64,000 nt of DNA from Liolophura sinensis (lineage: Eukaryota > Mollusca > Polyplacophora > Chitonida > Chitonidae), in NCBI RefSeq assembly GCF_032854445.1, contig NC_088300.1, positions 53,356,984 through 53,420,983 of the forward strand. The letters are read 5' to 3'. Below the pieces are notes generated by a model. That model saw only the letters and a program-made list of their open reading frames with translations, was not told where the DNA came from and searched no databases. The position numbers were made by a program, and so were the translations under genes. The first letter of the stretch is position 1. Each line of letters starts with the position of its first letter. Positions 33,151-47,850 of this stretch are shown here, in pieces.

Positions 33151-36100
33151 GACTGATTTTGACGTCGTTAAGATGTTTTTCTTATTCTGTAACCTCTCCA
33201 GTGAATAGTAATCAGAAAAGTGTCAAAACGGCATGGTTGACTGGAAAATATTCTGGTTGTTAATTTCCCTTCCTTGGAAACGAATGAATTGACTATCGAA
33301 TAGGAATTGTGTGGGATGGAGATATCCCTCACAACGTCAAAGTAACATTATATGAAAGAATATTTCAATGAATATCGCACAATATGGATGGAATTCGTGT
33401 TATCGTATTAATTGGATTGACAGTCACCGTCAGAGAGTATAAATGCAGCTGTGTTGTGAAGAGACGGCTGCACAAGCGGTACAGAGTGGTTTTGTATAGT
33501 GAAACCAGACAGTGGGTTAACCAGGAGTTGCTGAAATGGCCGTGATAGTTTTATTTGTCACCAGAAAGATAAAATTATGTTTGTTTGTGGCTTTTCTTCA
33601 AATTCTGTCTCTGATCTATTACCGCTCTTGTACCAAAGAAAAACCTGGTGATGCTGTGTTTATTTATGTTAAGGAGACATACACTAAATGCAGATGTGCG
33701 TTCTAGAGGAATCTGTGATATCGGCACGATGGTTGTTACTTTCTTTGTTGGCCCTTCTGTGTACCATATTGTTGTTATGTAACATTTCACGATCTGTTTA
33801 TTAATCATATTACTGATAAAAGAAAAAAATATCAAAGGATTTATTCTGAATATTGTAGGTATTGCTCGTGTATCTTTAATTCTCATATTGTAAGTCGATA
33901 AGTAACATAACCTGTCCAATATTTTATGTGCATGTATAGTAATAATGCTCATGATACCGGCAGAATAAGGCGACTGCTATATACAACATATAAAGTAAAC
34001 CGGTGGCTCTGAGCTTCCATGCAGTGCTTAAGGCATTCATTAGCCTTGGCCGACCGCTGGAATGTAAAGACGTCAGTGGTAAAGCACAGAATACACCCTG
34101 TCCAATTATCTGGACAGGTATAACACGTTGACATTTAAACCAAAGTGCCTGTAGCTCGCCGCTTGCGCCTCGGGAATTATTATATTATTTAAGTCGCTGG
34201 CCAGAAGTGTTCTGGTGATGAACAGAGTACCTGGGTTGGCGCTTTGGTCATGCTTTCATCCCGACTGCCGGGAACAGCCGGGCACTTCGTCTCCGGAGAT
34301 GTCCCGCCTACAGGCAACAGGCAAAGTGATTTTGTACAACAATTGATTACTAAATTATTGAATCTGGATCTACAGGTACTAGTCCAAACTCCTTATGCTA
34401 TTACAGATGCTTCATAGAGCCCCCAGCTGTCGACTGCCATTCCAATCTTGTAATTTCACGACGAGATTGCTCTGGCAATGCATCTTCCACTTCCTTTTTC
34501 TATACAATTACATACAAGACCCAAGTGACGCTGTAAAGGTATTAAAATTTGTGGGAAGCGATGCTGTGCCAAATCAATCTGATCTGTGTTGCGTAGTGAT
34601 GTGCAGAACCAGCTATGCAAATAGTTCCAATTAAGATTTAGTTGCCGAGGGATTCAATGCTTGTGGGAATCAATGGATGGACAACTGTGATTTTGTATGC
34701 AGAGTCGGCGGGTGCCTACAGAAACTGCCTGGGGCATGACACACTTGGAAATTGGCGAGTCTTGGGGACCAATGTCGTGGTCGATATTAAAGCGTTAAGA
34801 AACTGGAACCTGAAAAACGTGAAGGGTAGTTAGATATCGGGGTCAAACACACCCTGCTCTCTATAATCGATTGGAAGGGTTTGAACCAGTAATTTCATCA
34901 AACAGCTTAGCCAAAAAAATAGTGGAATATTTTTTTTTTGTCGAAATGTTTATTTTGCAGGCTTGTGTACATAACCGTTGGACCTCTTTACACGATGAGC
35001 AAGCATCCAGCATACAATAGCCTCTCACTATCAATTACACAGCCCGAGTGTGTATTGTGTGAGTTTATCATACAACACAGTCTGGACTCATTTATCACAA
35101 ATGGGGATTGAGGAATGCCAAATTGTGCTATAAGTATGTTCTTTAAAACAAATCCTGGCACGATACTTTCATGAGCAGTGGACATTTCTTCTTGCCAAGC
35201 TGTCGTATATTTATTATCTTCTATAAATTTGTAATCAAATCCACTCGAAGTTTTACATGTCTTATAGATCATTATAATCATGGCAAAGCGGTCAGCATGG
35301 TGATTTGTTAATATGGTGTGCATTTTGTGGTGTGCGTACATCGTCTAATACACATGTATGCATCTGCAATACTGTTACACTATTAAGGGCTGTATGCAAG
35401 TTAATGACAGAGTTTCATCCTTAAGCGTAAGTATTATGTTTTCTAATCCGCCCTGTCAAATCCAAAGCCAGGAATATATGAGTATTTACTGGATCGCCAC
35501 GTGGCCAGACAACTGTATATATATTTCTGTTAATATTCATGTTTGTCAATGTAACGACTCCTTTCTGCACAGTAGTACGTGAATTCATGTTTATTTTTCG
35601 TGTGCAGTTTCCTTATTACAGGAATATGATACCACCATATGAAATACAACAATGACTGAATAGAAAATATACAATATAAATAACCAAGAAGATATCATAC
35701 TTTGCCCGCGCATGACTGTCTGTTTTGAAGATGACATTCGATTCTCATGATAAAAGCGACAAATGTGGCCAAAGGAAAATAGCCGTAGACTCGGTCGCTT
35801 CATATCCCAATCTCTTTGTTGATTAAGAAGGTGGTATTTTCTGCCCTTGTCGATGATATGCTATTTATTATGTGTTATTTATTATTCATCCACATTTGGA
35901 TTTGCTTTAATATTACGTTGTTTTGTGTAGTAGTTCATGCATGTAAATAAAACGTTCAGATCTGCTGTGCATTGACGGTTAATCTCCGGGGTATGGCTGG
36001 AGGAATCCAGGCAGTCCAGTATAATAGCTGTCTGTGATGACTGGTGTGGATCTGCCGGGGAGTACAGATTGCTGCAATGCACCATGTGGGACCATGGGTG

Positions 36101-39100
36101 CGTAGGTTAGATTAGAGACATTAGCTGATTGCTGGAGCTCGATCGACCATTGTTATCTGGGGTTGTGCTAGTCAGGAGTACTTCCCCATATTGACTGACG
36201 AGTCTGGCGATCTTGGTAAAATATATAAATGATTTCGATCAATGGAACCCATTGGTCCGCCATTGCTCCATCCGTGAGGATGCCCTTGATTCTTACCATG
36301 TTCCAGAGGGTATCTCGATGGTAACAAAAGCATATACAATCCAATGACTGCCTACAATCTATCCGGCTGTTTGGCGCTTCTCTTCTCCTTGTTATTATTG
36401 CTCAACAAGTATTTGTTCGCATTCTTTCCCTATTTGATATATTAAAACCACAACCGTTTGCCAGAAAAAAATTATAGTTAATGATTAATGAGCTGAAAGA
36501 ATAACAAATTTATCTTCATTTGACCGATTCCAGTCTTGACGCAGTATCAGTGTTTCTCCATTAGGGTTATCTGATCAAGACGTGGGCGTTTTTGTGTTAC
36601 TCATAAAGGCTGTGATTTGTGCAGTATGGATGTATGGATACAATGGCTACCAGTGTTCTGCTTATCACTAATCGGCATTTGAATTGAATTCATACAAATA
36701 TAATAGTGATTTGGACGTTGGCTGCTGAAAACTTAACTTTGTAATCTATAATAACAACAAAAATCAAGGGATACATGCATCCTTTCATTAATTTAATACT
36801 TAAACGTTATTTCCGATGAGGCAAAAGAAATCTGGAGATCAACACTTATAAGGATGTGGAACACTTGCAGACGTATGGCAGGCCTGATCAATTATGGTAT
36901 AGCGTACAACTGAGAGTAAACTTAGTACGTAACCTAAGTAAATTGTTATGAAATTAATTTTTGCATAACCCACAATATATCTGATGAATTGCTTGTCAGT
37001 ATTCTGTAAAGATGAACCATAGATATTACGAGATATAGTCCGTAAACGGGAACGTCACTGATTTCACAAATGGCCAATGGCATTCTTAGAACCACATGAC
37101 TGTTCTTAACATTTACGTTGTATACGTAACTCAAGTAGCCCGTAACTCTGTCTGATTATGTCTGAGTGGAGCTTATACTTAAGAGAGGAAAATTGAATCA
37201 ATAATTTAGTGGTGAGTACAGCAATGGTTTAGATGCGGTCTGTATGCTGACAGATCTAGGATATGGTGTGCATGTGTAGGAATGAAACCATTATCTCATG
37301 TTTCAATGCCGGGTCACTGTGCATGGTTTGTTTTCCTCTTCTAAGAAGGCTCTTTTCTTATTTGACGGATTTGCTACTCAGTTTTCCGGCTGAAGAATTC
37401 AGCCATTGCTACTAGGTGCGTGCGTTGTTGGTTCTGCTTTGTTCTTAACATACATACCTTTATTATTCTGGTGAAAATCGATAATGGGTTCATGATGCAT
37501 GGGTGGTGATTTCTCCAACCGCTGGAAATGTTCGAACAATTTTCACCACCAGAATACAGGTTAAGACTTCCAAAGAATACAAGGTAATGTTTTCTAGTTC
37601 GAGGAACAGAAGTTGATTTCACAAAACGTTTTTTTTTACTTAAGTCAATACAACTTAAAACCTCGATATAATACATATTTTCATACGTTTCTGTTAACAT
37701 AATACCTACTTTGTGTGTTCACAATTTTGACGCAAACGATCTAAAAATAAGCTATTAATCACAAAAATCACCACAATTTTGTCTTGATGTTCTGAAAACG
37801 GCTTTTGAGTAACAGATTGTCAAACATTTATTATGTTTGTCCATGTGCAAAAAATACTGAAAGCCTATTACTGAGGTTTGATAAATATTTCTGATAAACA
37901 ATTAAACTGTCACTATTTACTATTCAGGCTTGTGAAGAGATCATTGGAAACACATTGTCAAAGGTTTGTTAGAGTGCCCGATGCAATTTCGTCGCTAACA
38001 GGCTATACCACATGGTTGCTACTGTGAGTCAATGGGAGATTGCAAGCAGCCAATTCCTGAAGTGTTGTTTTTGTCATCCAATAATGGATGGAAAGAAATG
38101 AAATTCCAAGGAGTTGTTCTTGTTGAACCTTAAGAGCTACCAAGGCATTTGCAGACTGTCAAAGACACACCATCGAGGTTCGATAAGTGTCAATCGGTAA
38201 CAACAGATTGCAGGGGACATGTGGTTATCATGATCTGATAAATCTTCGTGAGTAACTCATTCGCTATGGTTTGCCATTGTGCTATGATAAGGAAAGCCTC
38301 CAGCAATTGATTGCCAGATATTTGTCATTACGGCCCAGTAGGGAATCTTGAGGCAAACGCTGCCAAATGTTGATTTTTATGAGCTGAGTTGTGATGTTGT
38401 CAATTTCAATGGAAGGCCTTGAGCTGATTAGCACTGTCGTGTATGGAATGTGATGATTGTGTCTTAGCCGTCTCTGGGGAATAAACAGCATGCAAGCAGG
38501 AACACCGTCTTTAAATGACATCACCCACCCTTCTCTAGCACGGTTCTCTCTCACTTTCTCATTTAATTTTCGATTTTGTTAATTAAATCTCCACTACGGC
38601 TCGGTGGAATCTAAGCCACTTCGTGTTGTTGACATCCAGGCATGGTCCCTATCCACAAATAGCTTCACAGGGTTAGGGCTCAATTAGTCCGAGACCATTT
38701 ATGTCAAGGCTTGGCCGGCGGATCCGACTGAGAGATAGTTAATCACGAGTCGGCACATCGACCCGATTCTTCATCGTAAGAGCGAGGCTGTCCATGTTTC
38801 TTACTTCTCACCGGAACTAGCCCCACTTCACCGCCTTCTCTAACACATTCATTGAAATGTCACTATGCTTTTAAGCCGTTCGCCTTCTATCTCCGACACG
38901 ATTCACCCAGATTGTCTTCAGCATGTTGGAGGAAGTAACATGGCAAGGTCAAAATTTAGAATAATGGATGAGATCACCATTGAATTAAGCACAATTCATT
39001 CCAAATACCCTTTTCAGGATTTTTTGTTTACATTTTTTTATGACGAATATAATGCAAAAAAAAACAACAACAACAACATCACGGCACATCTGTGGACTTT

Positions 39101-41903
39101 CACTGTATAAATGTTATACATGTATTTTCACATCAAACATAGATATAGATGATGAAATACATGTATTTTCATGTTGAACGTAGAAATAAGGCGATCACCC
39201 ATATAAATATTGTGTGTGGCTTTCTACAGTAACTTTGAAGTTGATTTAGTCTCATTAAAGCTCAAAGATGAAAAGAATTATCAAGTACCCCATGGAATAT
39301 AAATTATTCTTTCTGCTGTATATTAATGACAAGTCTAGACCAAAAATGAAATTTAGAATCCTTTAAAGGCAAAGGAAACACTAGAATGAAGTACATGTCA
39401 GATGAAAGACTATTAAATATTGTCCGGGAAAATAGACTGATTTACTTTTTTAGAATATTTTTCCATCTGGTAAAATGCATTAAAAACTTTGAACTCTACT
39501 GTGGCCCTTTCTGATCATAAAGAGATCAGTAATGTCACTTCAGCTTTTTGCCACTTAACACACACAGACTGTTGTATTTCATCCTTCAAAATGCATCTTC
39601 ATTTAGAGCTATGAATGCGTTCAACAAATGGATCTTGAAATGAACTACCAAAATCTTGCTGTAACGTCAATGATACCCCTCTGGGTCCAAACAGACCACC
39701 ATGGAATCCCGTGTTTTAAATGCATTTTAGTCAGGTAGCAAAAAATCTAAACAAATAAATCAAACAATTTTCCTGGACAGTGCTTAATGGCCTTTCATCT
39801 GATAAATACTTTGTCTGAGTGTTTTCTTTACCTTTGTGCCGTCAATAAATACTGCTTCCAGATTATTGGGTTTATAAACAGATGGACGCGAAACTGTCTG
39901 CGAAATCAGGCATCAGGCATTGCAGAACAACCTTGTACTATAGCCGAAGTGTTTGATTCTTCGATTAATTTTTATTTTTTGTTTTGTTTACAACATGCTA
40001 TGTGTGTTATCTTTCATTTTCAAAAAACAAGGACCTTCTGAACATCAAATTACCAAATTCACGTGAGTATATAAAAAGAAACAAAACATTTTTAATAAAA
40101 CCATTGTGTTGAATCTCATTGTTCAGAATAGTCATGAAATGAATTAGCGCTATTATATATTAACGCTGTTCCTGTTCCCGTGGGCGATTCCAAATGCAGC
40201 AGCGTACATGCATCTGCAGAGGATTACAGATCGTTACGTCATTCATTCTCTACTATGGCTCACTTATCAGGCTACCCAGCCCCAAAAAAGACTCCTACTT
40301 CGACTTTTGTGAAGCTGGTTGAAAGAATCGATGAAGCGCCAGCACATTGTCATTTCTAAATAGGTGATTAATAATAATAATAATAATTAATAGTAACTTT
40401 CAGACGGGCGTCATCAAATTCCTTTCAAACACTCCAGTATTCATTTCTTTATGCGCACGTCACTGTTTCTGATAAATTTCAACAAGGGATTTAAGAACGA
40501 ACAAAGAAACAAATATTCGCCCATGGTGCAGACGAATGTTTGAAATAGATAAAGCCGACTAAATCATTTTAACACTTAAAAATATGCTCTTTGGCTAATC
40601 AGACGTCCACTGTTACAGGTAGAGTCTCTCCATCATAAAGTTTGGGGTTGCAAAAAATGCAACAATTTTTCTGGGTTGAGAGAGGGGACGAGTTCTTGAG
40701 TAAAATGACTTGACCAATGCATTTTAACTTTATTCTTGCGATGTATTGCTGTTCATTGCCTACACAAATCTACACACATACCACATGTAGATTCACACAG
40801 TCAGTATATTATAGTCTATGGTAAATTTGTTCCTACCATTTATTTATTGTACATGCATGTCTTGGATATGTTGATGCATGGTGCTATTGCTATCGCTTCT
40901 CATCGTGTAATGGCTTTGTGGTTTGTTGGCATAGCTTTGTAACATTTGTTCGATCGCTTAATCGTGCGATTGCCCACTGACAAAAATTCTCACGTGGCCG
41001 AAGCCCTTTATTATTCACTTTTTTGTTCATTGTTTCCGAATACCGGAGACTGAATACTGTAATGCAAGCTACTCAGTAGCGTAGTTATGTGATAGCTTTT
41101 CTGTAACTCAGTTCATCGCGTCAATTTTAGCATGGAATGGTATAGGCTGCCTTGGTGAACGCTCCGTTTGCCTTTTCCATTGGTATTCAATAAGATATTA
41201 ATAAAGATTCATGGAAGTTATTATTTCGTCAATAAATCAATGTACAGAAAACGTGAACGGGACTTTGTTTACCAACTCTATTTAAGGTATGTGCGCATAT
41301 CGTCCAGGTCTGCTCAGTGGAAATGTACTGCACATTCCCCTCTTCATTTAGGCAATACATCATGCGAATTAATAGCTATGTGAATTCTTTTTGGACCAAA
41401 ATTTTAATTCTGAATCACATGAAACGCAAACTTTGATCACGCCTTTCTAATCTTTTTGCCACTCCCCCTTATTTTCTGCAGCGATTTGTCTAAATAACTG
41501 AGAGCCAATATATGTGGGAGAACGTTGAAAGTTGATGAGCTAGACATGTGAACAGTAGGTCCCAGAAAACGTCGATAACAGAAGAATGTAGAACTTACGG
41601 AAATTCAGCACCTGGACTTTATTATCTAAGCTGCCAATTAGGGAATTGCAGATGGGTCGATATAGGCAGTTAATTCACACCATTTCGGCGTTAAATATTC
41701 CCTTGCCAGTGTATTTCATTTGTAACACAATACGTATAAAATACTCTGCACAGGGGCAAATTGCATGGGGCCGTATATATATGGTGTAGAAATGCGACAT
41801 GGCCGGATTGTCTTAACCAGGAAGTTCTTCATGTGCTCTTAACAGCATTTACATGTCTAAACTTGAGGACGTGTGTTAAACTTTGTTCATTATACCAGAA
41901 CAT

Positions 41904-41905
<2 letters not shown>

Positions 41906-41991
<86 letters not shown>
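41906..41991. repeat. (TA)n microsatellite
   Basis: About 86 bases of uninterrupted alternating A and T. Confidence 0.98.
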
Positions 41992-41995
<4 letters not shown>

Positions 41996-43504
41996 GAAAG
42001 TCCTTCCGTATCCAATAAGGGAACATTAAACAGAGCAAAGCACCTGGTGTGCATATCCTTCAGTGCACTTATGTCATTTGCCCAACCGCATTTAGTTCAT
42101 TATTCATTAATGTGGATCAAGACTAGTGCTTGTTGGGTTGTACAATTTATATAAAACCGTACGGAGTACAATATACACTATAGAAGTCTGTCTGTTTATG
42201 TGCATATATACTATAAACTGTGTGCATATGAAGCTGTTGCGGCGAAAGGAATTTTACACTGAACTAAAAAGGTTTCTTTGCTATGTCTCTGTAGAGAATT
42301 CACCCATAAATTTCCATCTTCTCTTATGAATTGCTAAGCGTAAAAATGTAAGTTGTCGCCACTGTTCACATTTATATACCTATTAACAGCACAATCGTAT
42401 GCTAGCCCATTATACTCCACGGCACAAATTCTTCCGAAATACCGCTAGCTGTCGAGTTTAAAGGTCCTGCTTCGGAAAGAAGAGTTCTAACAAAATAGAC
42501 AGGAAATATGATCCATCGCTTTCCACAGGGTAACTTGTATTTATATCGGGAAAAAATTGCCATACACGTGGACACAAATATAACATTAGCTATCACTCCA
42601 CAATTACGCTGTTGTCTGTTCGCCTTGGTGATACTTGAATGTTCAGTCTAGACACAAAAGTCTCCTGATATAATTTTTATCACTTAGCCCTTGGTCGACA
42701 ATTTTGAAAACCCAATGCTTTATGGAACAATGTGATAATTCTATGCAGTGGTAGTTCATAATTTTCAAACACTATCTGTAATTACATATGTTGTTGATCG
42801 GATGTAATCTCGGATATAAGAAACGCCCGATCAATGATCCCACTGGTAAAAAACAATTCCTGAAGGAATATAATCCACATTCCAAAATGCCATCTTAATT
42901 TAGAACGCTGCTCTGTACAACCCAAGTGTGTTGTCTGTTTGTGCAATGCGCAATGTACATTTACAGATATCACGTATCAGATTGGATTGTTTTCTCAAAA
43001 ACTACACGTGGAGATATTCTCAAATCCCGTGGCTGACAGGTGAGCAGGGTTCCTGGTCAAAAACTAGAATTGATGATCCTGCTAAATCGACTTGTAGAAC
43101 GCCATGCATTAAAATACACACATATAGCTTCTAGAATACAACAGAATAGTAGATCAAGTTTTGTTAAATCCAATGCATTCTTTTGTACTGTCGTTTCAAA
43201 TTTCACTCACTCACTTAAATCTGGAATTAATAAACACAGTTTTGGTTGAAACGAGCCTATACAAAATGACTACATATAATCGGTATGTTCATCACCGAAT
43301 CTTCACAAATCTTTCCCGTCCGTGCTACAAGCAATTGGTAAAACATGTCAAGCTTCTGGCAACAGCACATCTACGTGCACATAAAGAATGAAAACATTAT
43401 TGATTGATTGACTGAGGCATCTTGATTTCCTGTCCATTTAAACCAGCAGAAAAAAAATGCTATATTGTTTCACTCACATGTCTGAATGTAAACATTAGCC
43501 CTTC

Positions 43505-43985
43505 TCTACCTGACGTCCCTTGTCTGGGACAACAACGTTCTTGAGTTATTGTCCGGACAACGTTATAACCAACTTGAAAACAAGATGGCCACTTCTGCAT
43601 TGTAGTTTGTGCGCACACGCATCACTGAATACTAACACAGCAGTTTCGAGCTCGACCTCTTTTACCGCCATACAAAATCCTGCTGTAACATTGGCGTTTC
43701 ACAAAAAGATTTTTAGAGTAAACAAACTCTTAGGGTGTCACTAATTTGCATCCGAAACATGGTGAAACAGGTGATCAGTAAATTAATGCCAACAAACGTT
43801 GCGTAACAATCTGACAAGTCATGATACAGGAGGGCTTTTTATCTCTAGAGACAGAAGAGTTCGGTTTCAAAACTCCCCTATTTGTCCTTTCACTGACGTC
43901 TTACAACTTTCCAAATTTGAAGGTAATCGGTCAAAGAGTTCTCGAGTTATTGTTCTGGCGTAGATGGCGATGGAGTGACGGGCTA
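43505..43985. repeat. Two related dispersed-repeat segments
   Basis: GTTCTTGAGTTATTGTCCGG (about 43540) and GTTCTCGAGTTATTGTTCTG (about 43938), the latter preceded by AATTTGAAGGTAATCGGTCA, are versions of one motif. The motif resembles a dispersed repeat that I recall as common in molluscan genomes. The element type is not known to me. Confidence 0.4.
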
Positions 43986-44944
43986 TGTAAATTCCCACTT
44001 CACGTCACCCTCCACTTCCCGTTGTGGACAAAAAGTCCATCAACATAGCCAGCATACAGATTTCAAGCATCAGGCCTATAACCCAACATGTATTTTTTGA
44101 CTTTGTGTGTTGACCATTCCCCTACCATTCTCTTCCTGAGTAAATAAATCTTACAGAATATTTGTTTTAATTGTCGATTGCTTTAAAAAGCTGTAAGAGT
44201 AAAGTATAAACGGCAGTAAAAAACCAATATACTCATTTATAAATTTATTTGTCAAATACAGAGAATACATGTTTCTAAACTAACCATACTTTGATGACAT
44301 GCCTGTATTATATACACCTATGGGTCTCCATTAAATTATAGGTTTTAAACCTGGAAAGTGTGCTCTAGGAAATTGTGTTCAGTAAATACTTATATAATTT
44401 GACTGAACATGCCATATATACGCAGTCAATAGTTTCAGCCATTAATGAAAACACTTTTCATTACCAGTACATACATGACAGTCGCAAGACTGAATTGCGA
44501 CATGTGTCTTTAAGTCTTCCTGACACAACGGGTGTTCGCTCAGTCTCAGCCTCGGACCTTTCTACATACGGGACTCTAGCTCGATTTTCTATTATGTTTA
44601 CAAATCTCGGGGACGTTAAAGCAATACAGCTCTGGACAGCGTATATCATGGTCTTACATGAAGTTTATGATAAAAAAACTTATTGCAGAGATGTGTCGAC
44701 ATAGATTGCAGCCGATATGAAGGATCGTCAGTGAACGATGCATCCACTTCGAATAGACATTGTGTTATGCACACTGCCAAAAACCAGGAAATGTGACATC
44801 ACACAAATCATGTGACAGACTTGTCATAAAGTATACAACTGATGCAATGAATGGCGCTGTACATCACAATCTGCTAACACACCATTAAACAGAGAAAACA
44901 TGTGCGTTACGTGAGGGAAAGATTGACAGTGATGGCTGCTTTTA

Positions 44945-45047
44945 CTCGTGCTTCTGCCACGCATGACAAGACCGCCGGCGTGTGAGTGAAATATTCATCA
45001 GCACGCCGTTAAATACCAGTCAATTAAATCAAGTCAATCGACAGCTA
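44945..45047 (+). mobile_element. Diverged SINE 3' end
   Basis: GTGAGTGAAATATTCATCAG followed by CACGCCGTTAAATACCAG and AATTAAATCAAGTCAATC is a diverged version of the SINE body and tail. Confidence 0.5.
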
Positions 45048-45147
45048 GAAATCATGTCCAGCCATCCCACTTCCATCAACATCAGAAAACAAAACAACGG
45101 CAAAATCAATTTTACTTTATATGCATAATAGCCTAACCACATTAAGG

Positions 45148-45236
45148 TTAAAAAAAAACGAGTAACGGTTAATATATTTACGTTTCGACATTTCGTCGGA
45201 ACGTAAACATATTAACCGTTACTCGTTTTTTTTTAA
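45148..45236. repeat. Near-perfect palindrome with 43-nt arms
   Basis: The left arm (45148-45190) reads TTAAAAAAAAACGAGTAACG and on through GGTTAATATATTTACG to TTTCGACA. The right arm (45194-45236) is its reverse complement with two or three differences, leaving a loop of only a few bases. It would form a stable hairpin. Confidence 0.9.
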
Positions 45237-45699
45237 AACATTGAATATTAATTAAGTACAATGGAGGTAAAATTACAAAATACGTCAAGCAGGCAGTCGG
45301 TGACATATTTATTAAATGACAGCATTACGCTTATTTGAAATATTGCTTAAGCCAGTTATGCCTGACAACATGTTTGTGTTATTTACTTTCAGAGGAATAT
45401 GCGTCTACAACCCTCGTGCGGTTTGATCCAACAACATTTGGGACCATAGTTTGCGCTTCTATCACTACTCCAAGGAGGTAATTCCTCATTTATCTGTTTG
45501 TAGATAGCCAGAAGGTCTGCATTTTACCTTGTTACCTTTTACCTTAGAGACGTGGGGTTTATCATGTAATGATCGTGGACAGGAATTTTTTAGATCCACC
45601 CACTATGCACTTCTCTCAGAGCCTTCGTCGCAATAAGCCGTCGATGGTGTCTCTTGTGTGGTCCTGTTTGGTTTTCGGTGGCGACAATACACAGTTTTG

Positions 45700-45798
45700 C
45701 TTCCGCCGGTATGGCATGCACAGGTTGGAGAGTACTCCGTTTTCGACCACCACTAAAACTAGCTGCCGTTAAACAATAAATAAATAATAAATAAATCG
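45700..45798 (+). mobile_element. SINE-like tail
   Basis: The segment ends with CTGCCGTTAAACAATAAATA and further AAAT repeats, as SINEs here do. The body upstream (from about 45570) is not clearly alignable to the main family. Confidence 0.35.
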
Positions 45799-47850
45799 GT
45801 AAAAGTAAGTACAGTTCTTACATATTCTATTAGAAGCATGCAGCATCTAATATTAAATTATGAAGAATGGGAAAAGAATAATTAAGTAACGGTTCTTAGG
45901 TTACATCAGCACGGTTTACTCCTCACTTTGTTTCTCTTTCTATTCCATGCACAAACTGCTGCGCAGTAAAGCAGAAACAGAATTTTATATCATGCATTAT
46001 CGGTCAGTCGATATGGTTTATTTATTATACATTTGCATTGTTTGACAGATGCTAAAAGAAAAAAAAAAGGTTTCTGCGAAGACTCTAGAAAACATTCCTC
46101 TGAATGTGTAGGCCTGTATACTATACGCATTACACTTGGTCTCTTACTTCTATAACTGTCTTTAGCCTTTTATTATATGTCGGTCGTTTTATGGATATTC
46201 TTTCCTGATGATGGATTCTGAATGTGATTATTTTCAAACTCCATCTGTGGACAGGCAGCTTAAGACTGGGGCATTTTGTACGCCATACCAGAATTGGAAT
46301 TCTGCTTTGACAGCCGCATACATGCGTTTAACAAATCACTTCTTCTTCGTGGCGATCGATACTTACCCGCTACAGTTTAAGGTTGATGTCCAAGAAAAAT
46401 TATGTTATGTGTGTGAATATGAGGTGTATATGGACGATGTGCATACATGACCTTTACAACGCAAAATATGCGAGCCCCTTTCCTCGGTGCGAATTCATTT
46501 ATACTGACTTGGTACAGCAAAATCGTAAGGTGTAGTCCATAAAGCTTAAGTCCTTGCAACAAATCGTACCACATGTGCAACTTACCCAACTAGATCACGT
46601 ATGACTTGGTGTCTGAATACTGAGTTCAAGTTGTGTGAATCTAAAGTCATTTTAAATGTGGATAGAATAAGTAGCAGGTCATGTTCAAACAGAAATCTCT
46701 TTGCGCACCTTAGCAACAACAAAAATGACTTCAGAAACAAAGAAAAAAGAGTTCAGTTTGCATACCAAACATGTTAACATTGTAATATTGTTAAAAAGAT
46801 TAACACGTTAAGAATTCACACAGCTTGTGAGAGAAGTAAATATGACAAGAGTAAGGAAACAACTACATATAATACGCATTTTTATGTGCTTAAATATTTT
46901 GTTTGTACATTTCAGATTTTCAGTCATGCGCATTTACCCTCATGCGTATTCTGGATAGAGTGAAGAAAACGGTCAAACACTCAACCTGAAACGTAAATAG
47001 AATAAACAGAAAGATTTAGACATGTTTCAATAAAAAGGGAAATGGCTACAGCTATATGCATGTGGGTACGTAATTGAAGTTAGGTAATCACAAAGTCTTT
47101 ATTGACGTTACCAAGTCATTGGAAAATGAGGTACATCAGATCCACAACATTTCTGCAATATGTCGTGTGCACCCTGATGTGCTTTCTAAAGCAGACAAGA
47201 CACAAAAACTGCGATGTCAGATTTCATAAATTTTTGAAGGGAGACGCCACAGGCAAAATGAAGCCAGATTAGGATCACGGCAACACTATAGCGATGATCT
47301 GAGCAGAGGACACAATCTAACTAATAAAAACAGGAACAGAATCCTAAATAATGAACACCGGAATGTTGCAAAAGATGCAGAGTCTCAATGTATCAGCCGA
47401 CCATTGTTGGCGTTCATTTATGTGTCTACATGTATATCAACAATTCCCGGAAAAAGCTGTGGATGGATTTGGTTGAAATTTAAGTCTTTAGGCTATAAGC
47501 CCAACCGGCATTTCAGATGTCTCGGGAGTTCACGTAGATTTAGGCGAGACAGGATGGGGAATCTCGCAAACTACAGCGGATTAAAGACGTGATTTTACCG
47601 TTGGTGTCATTTGATGGCATTCGAGATCACGCGCCTTTCTACGTGATCGAGACAAGGCTCGTGTATAGCTGGCCGCCATCAGCGCAGTGATTTCCCCCCA
47701 AATTTGGGGATAATTGTTGATAGAGGAATATTTTCGGATTCCTTGAGTCTAAATCAGTGTTAATGGTATAAAACCAAGCAGTTACCTGCATCTGAATAAA
47801 TCAAAAACATTCAAAATAAAATTGAGCTAATGAATATTAACTTAATCAAC

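Larger units (their letters stand above)
33151..47850. other. Gene-poor region with repeats
   Basis: Apart from short unsupported ORFs I see no gene. Contents that can be supported are a (TA)n tract (41906-41991), an 89-bp palindrome (45148-45236), SINE-type tails (44945-45047 and 45700-45798) and two related dispersed-repeat segments (about 43505-43575 and 43880-43970). The 3' end of the Ser-rich gene must lie in the first part, but I see no clear AATAAA within the first 2 kb. Confidence 0.6.

Noticed and set aside
41761-42154. Open frames with long Ile-Tyr repeats
   Set aside because: They are translations of the (TA)n microsatellite on either strand.
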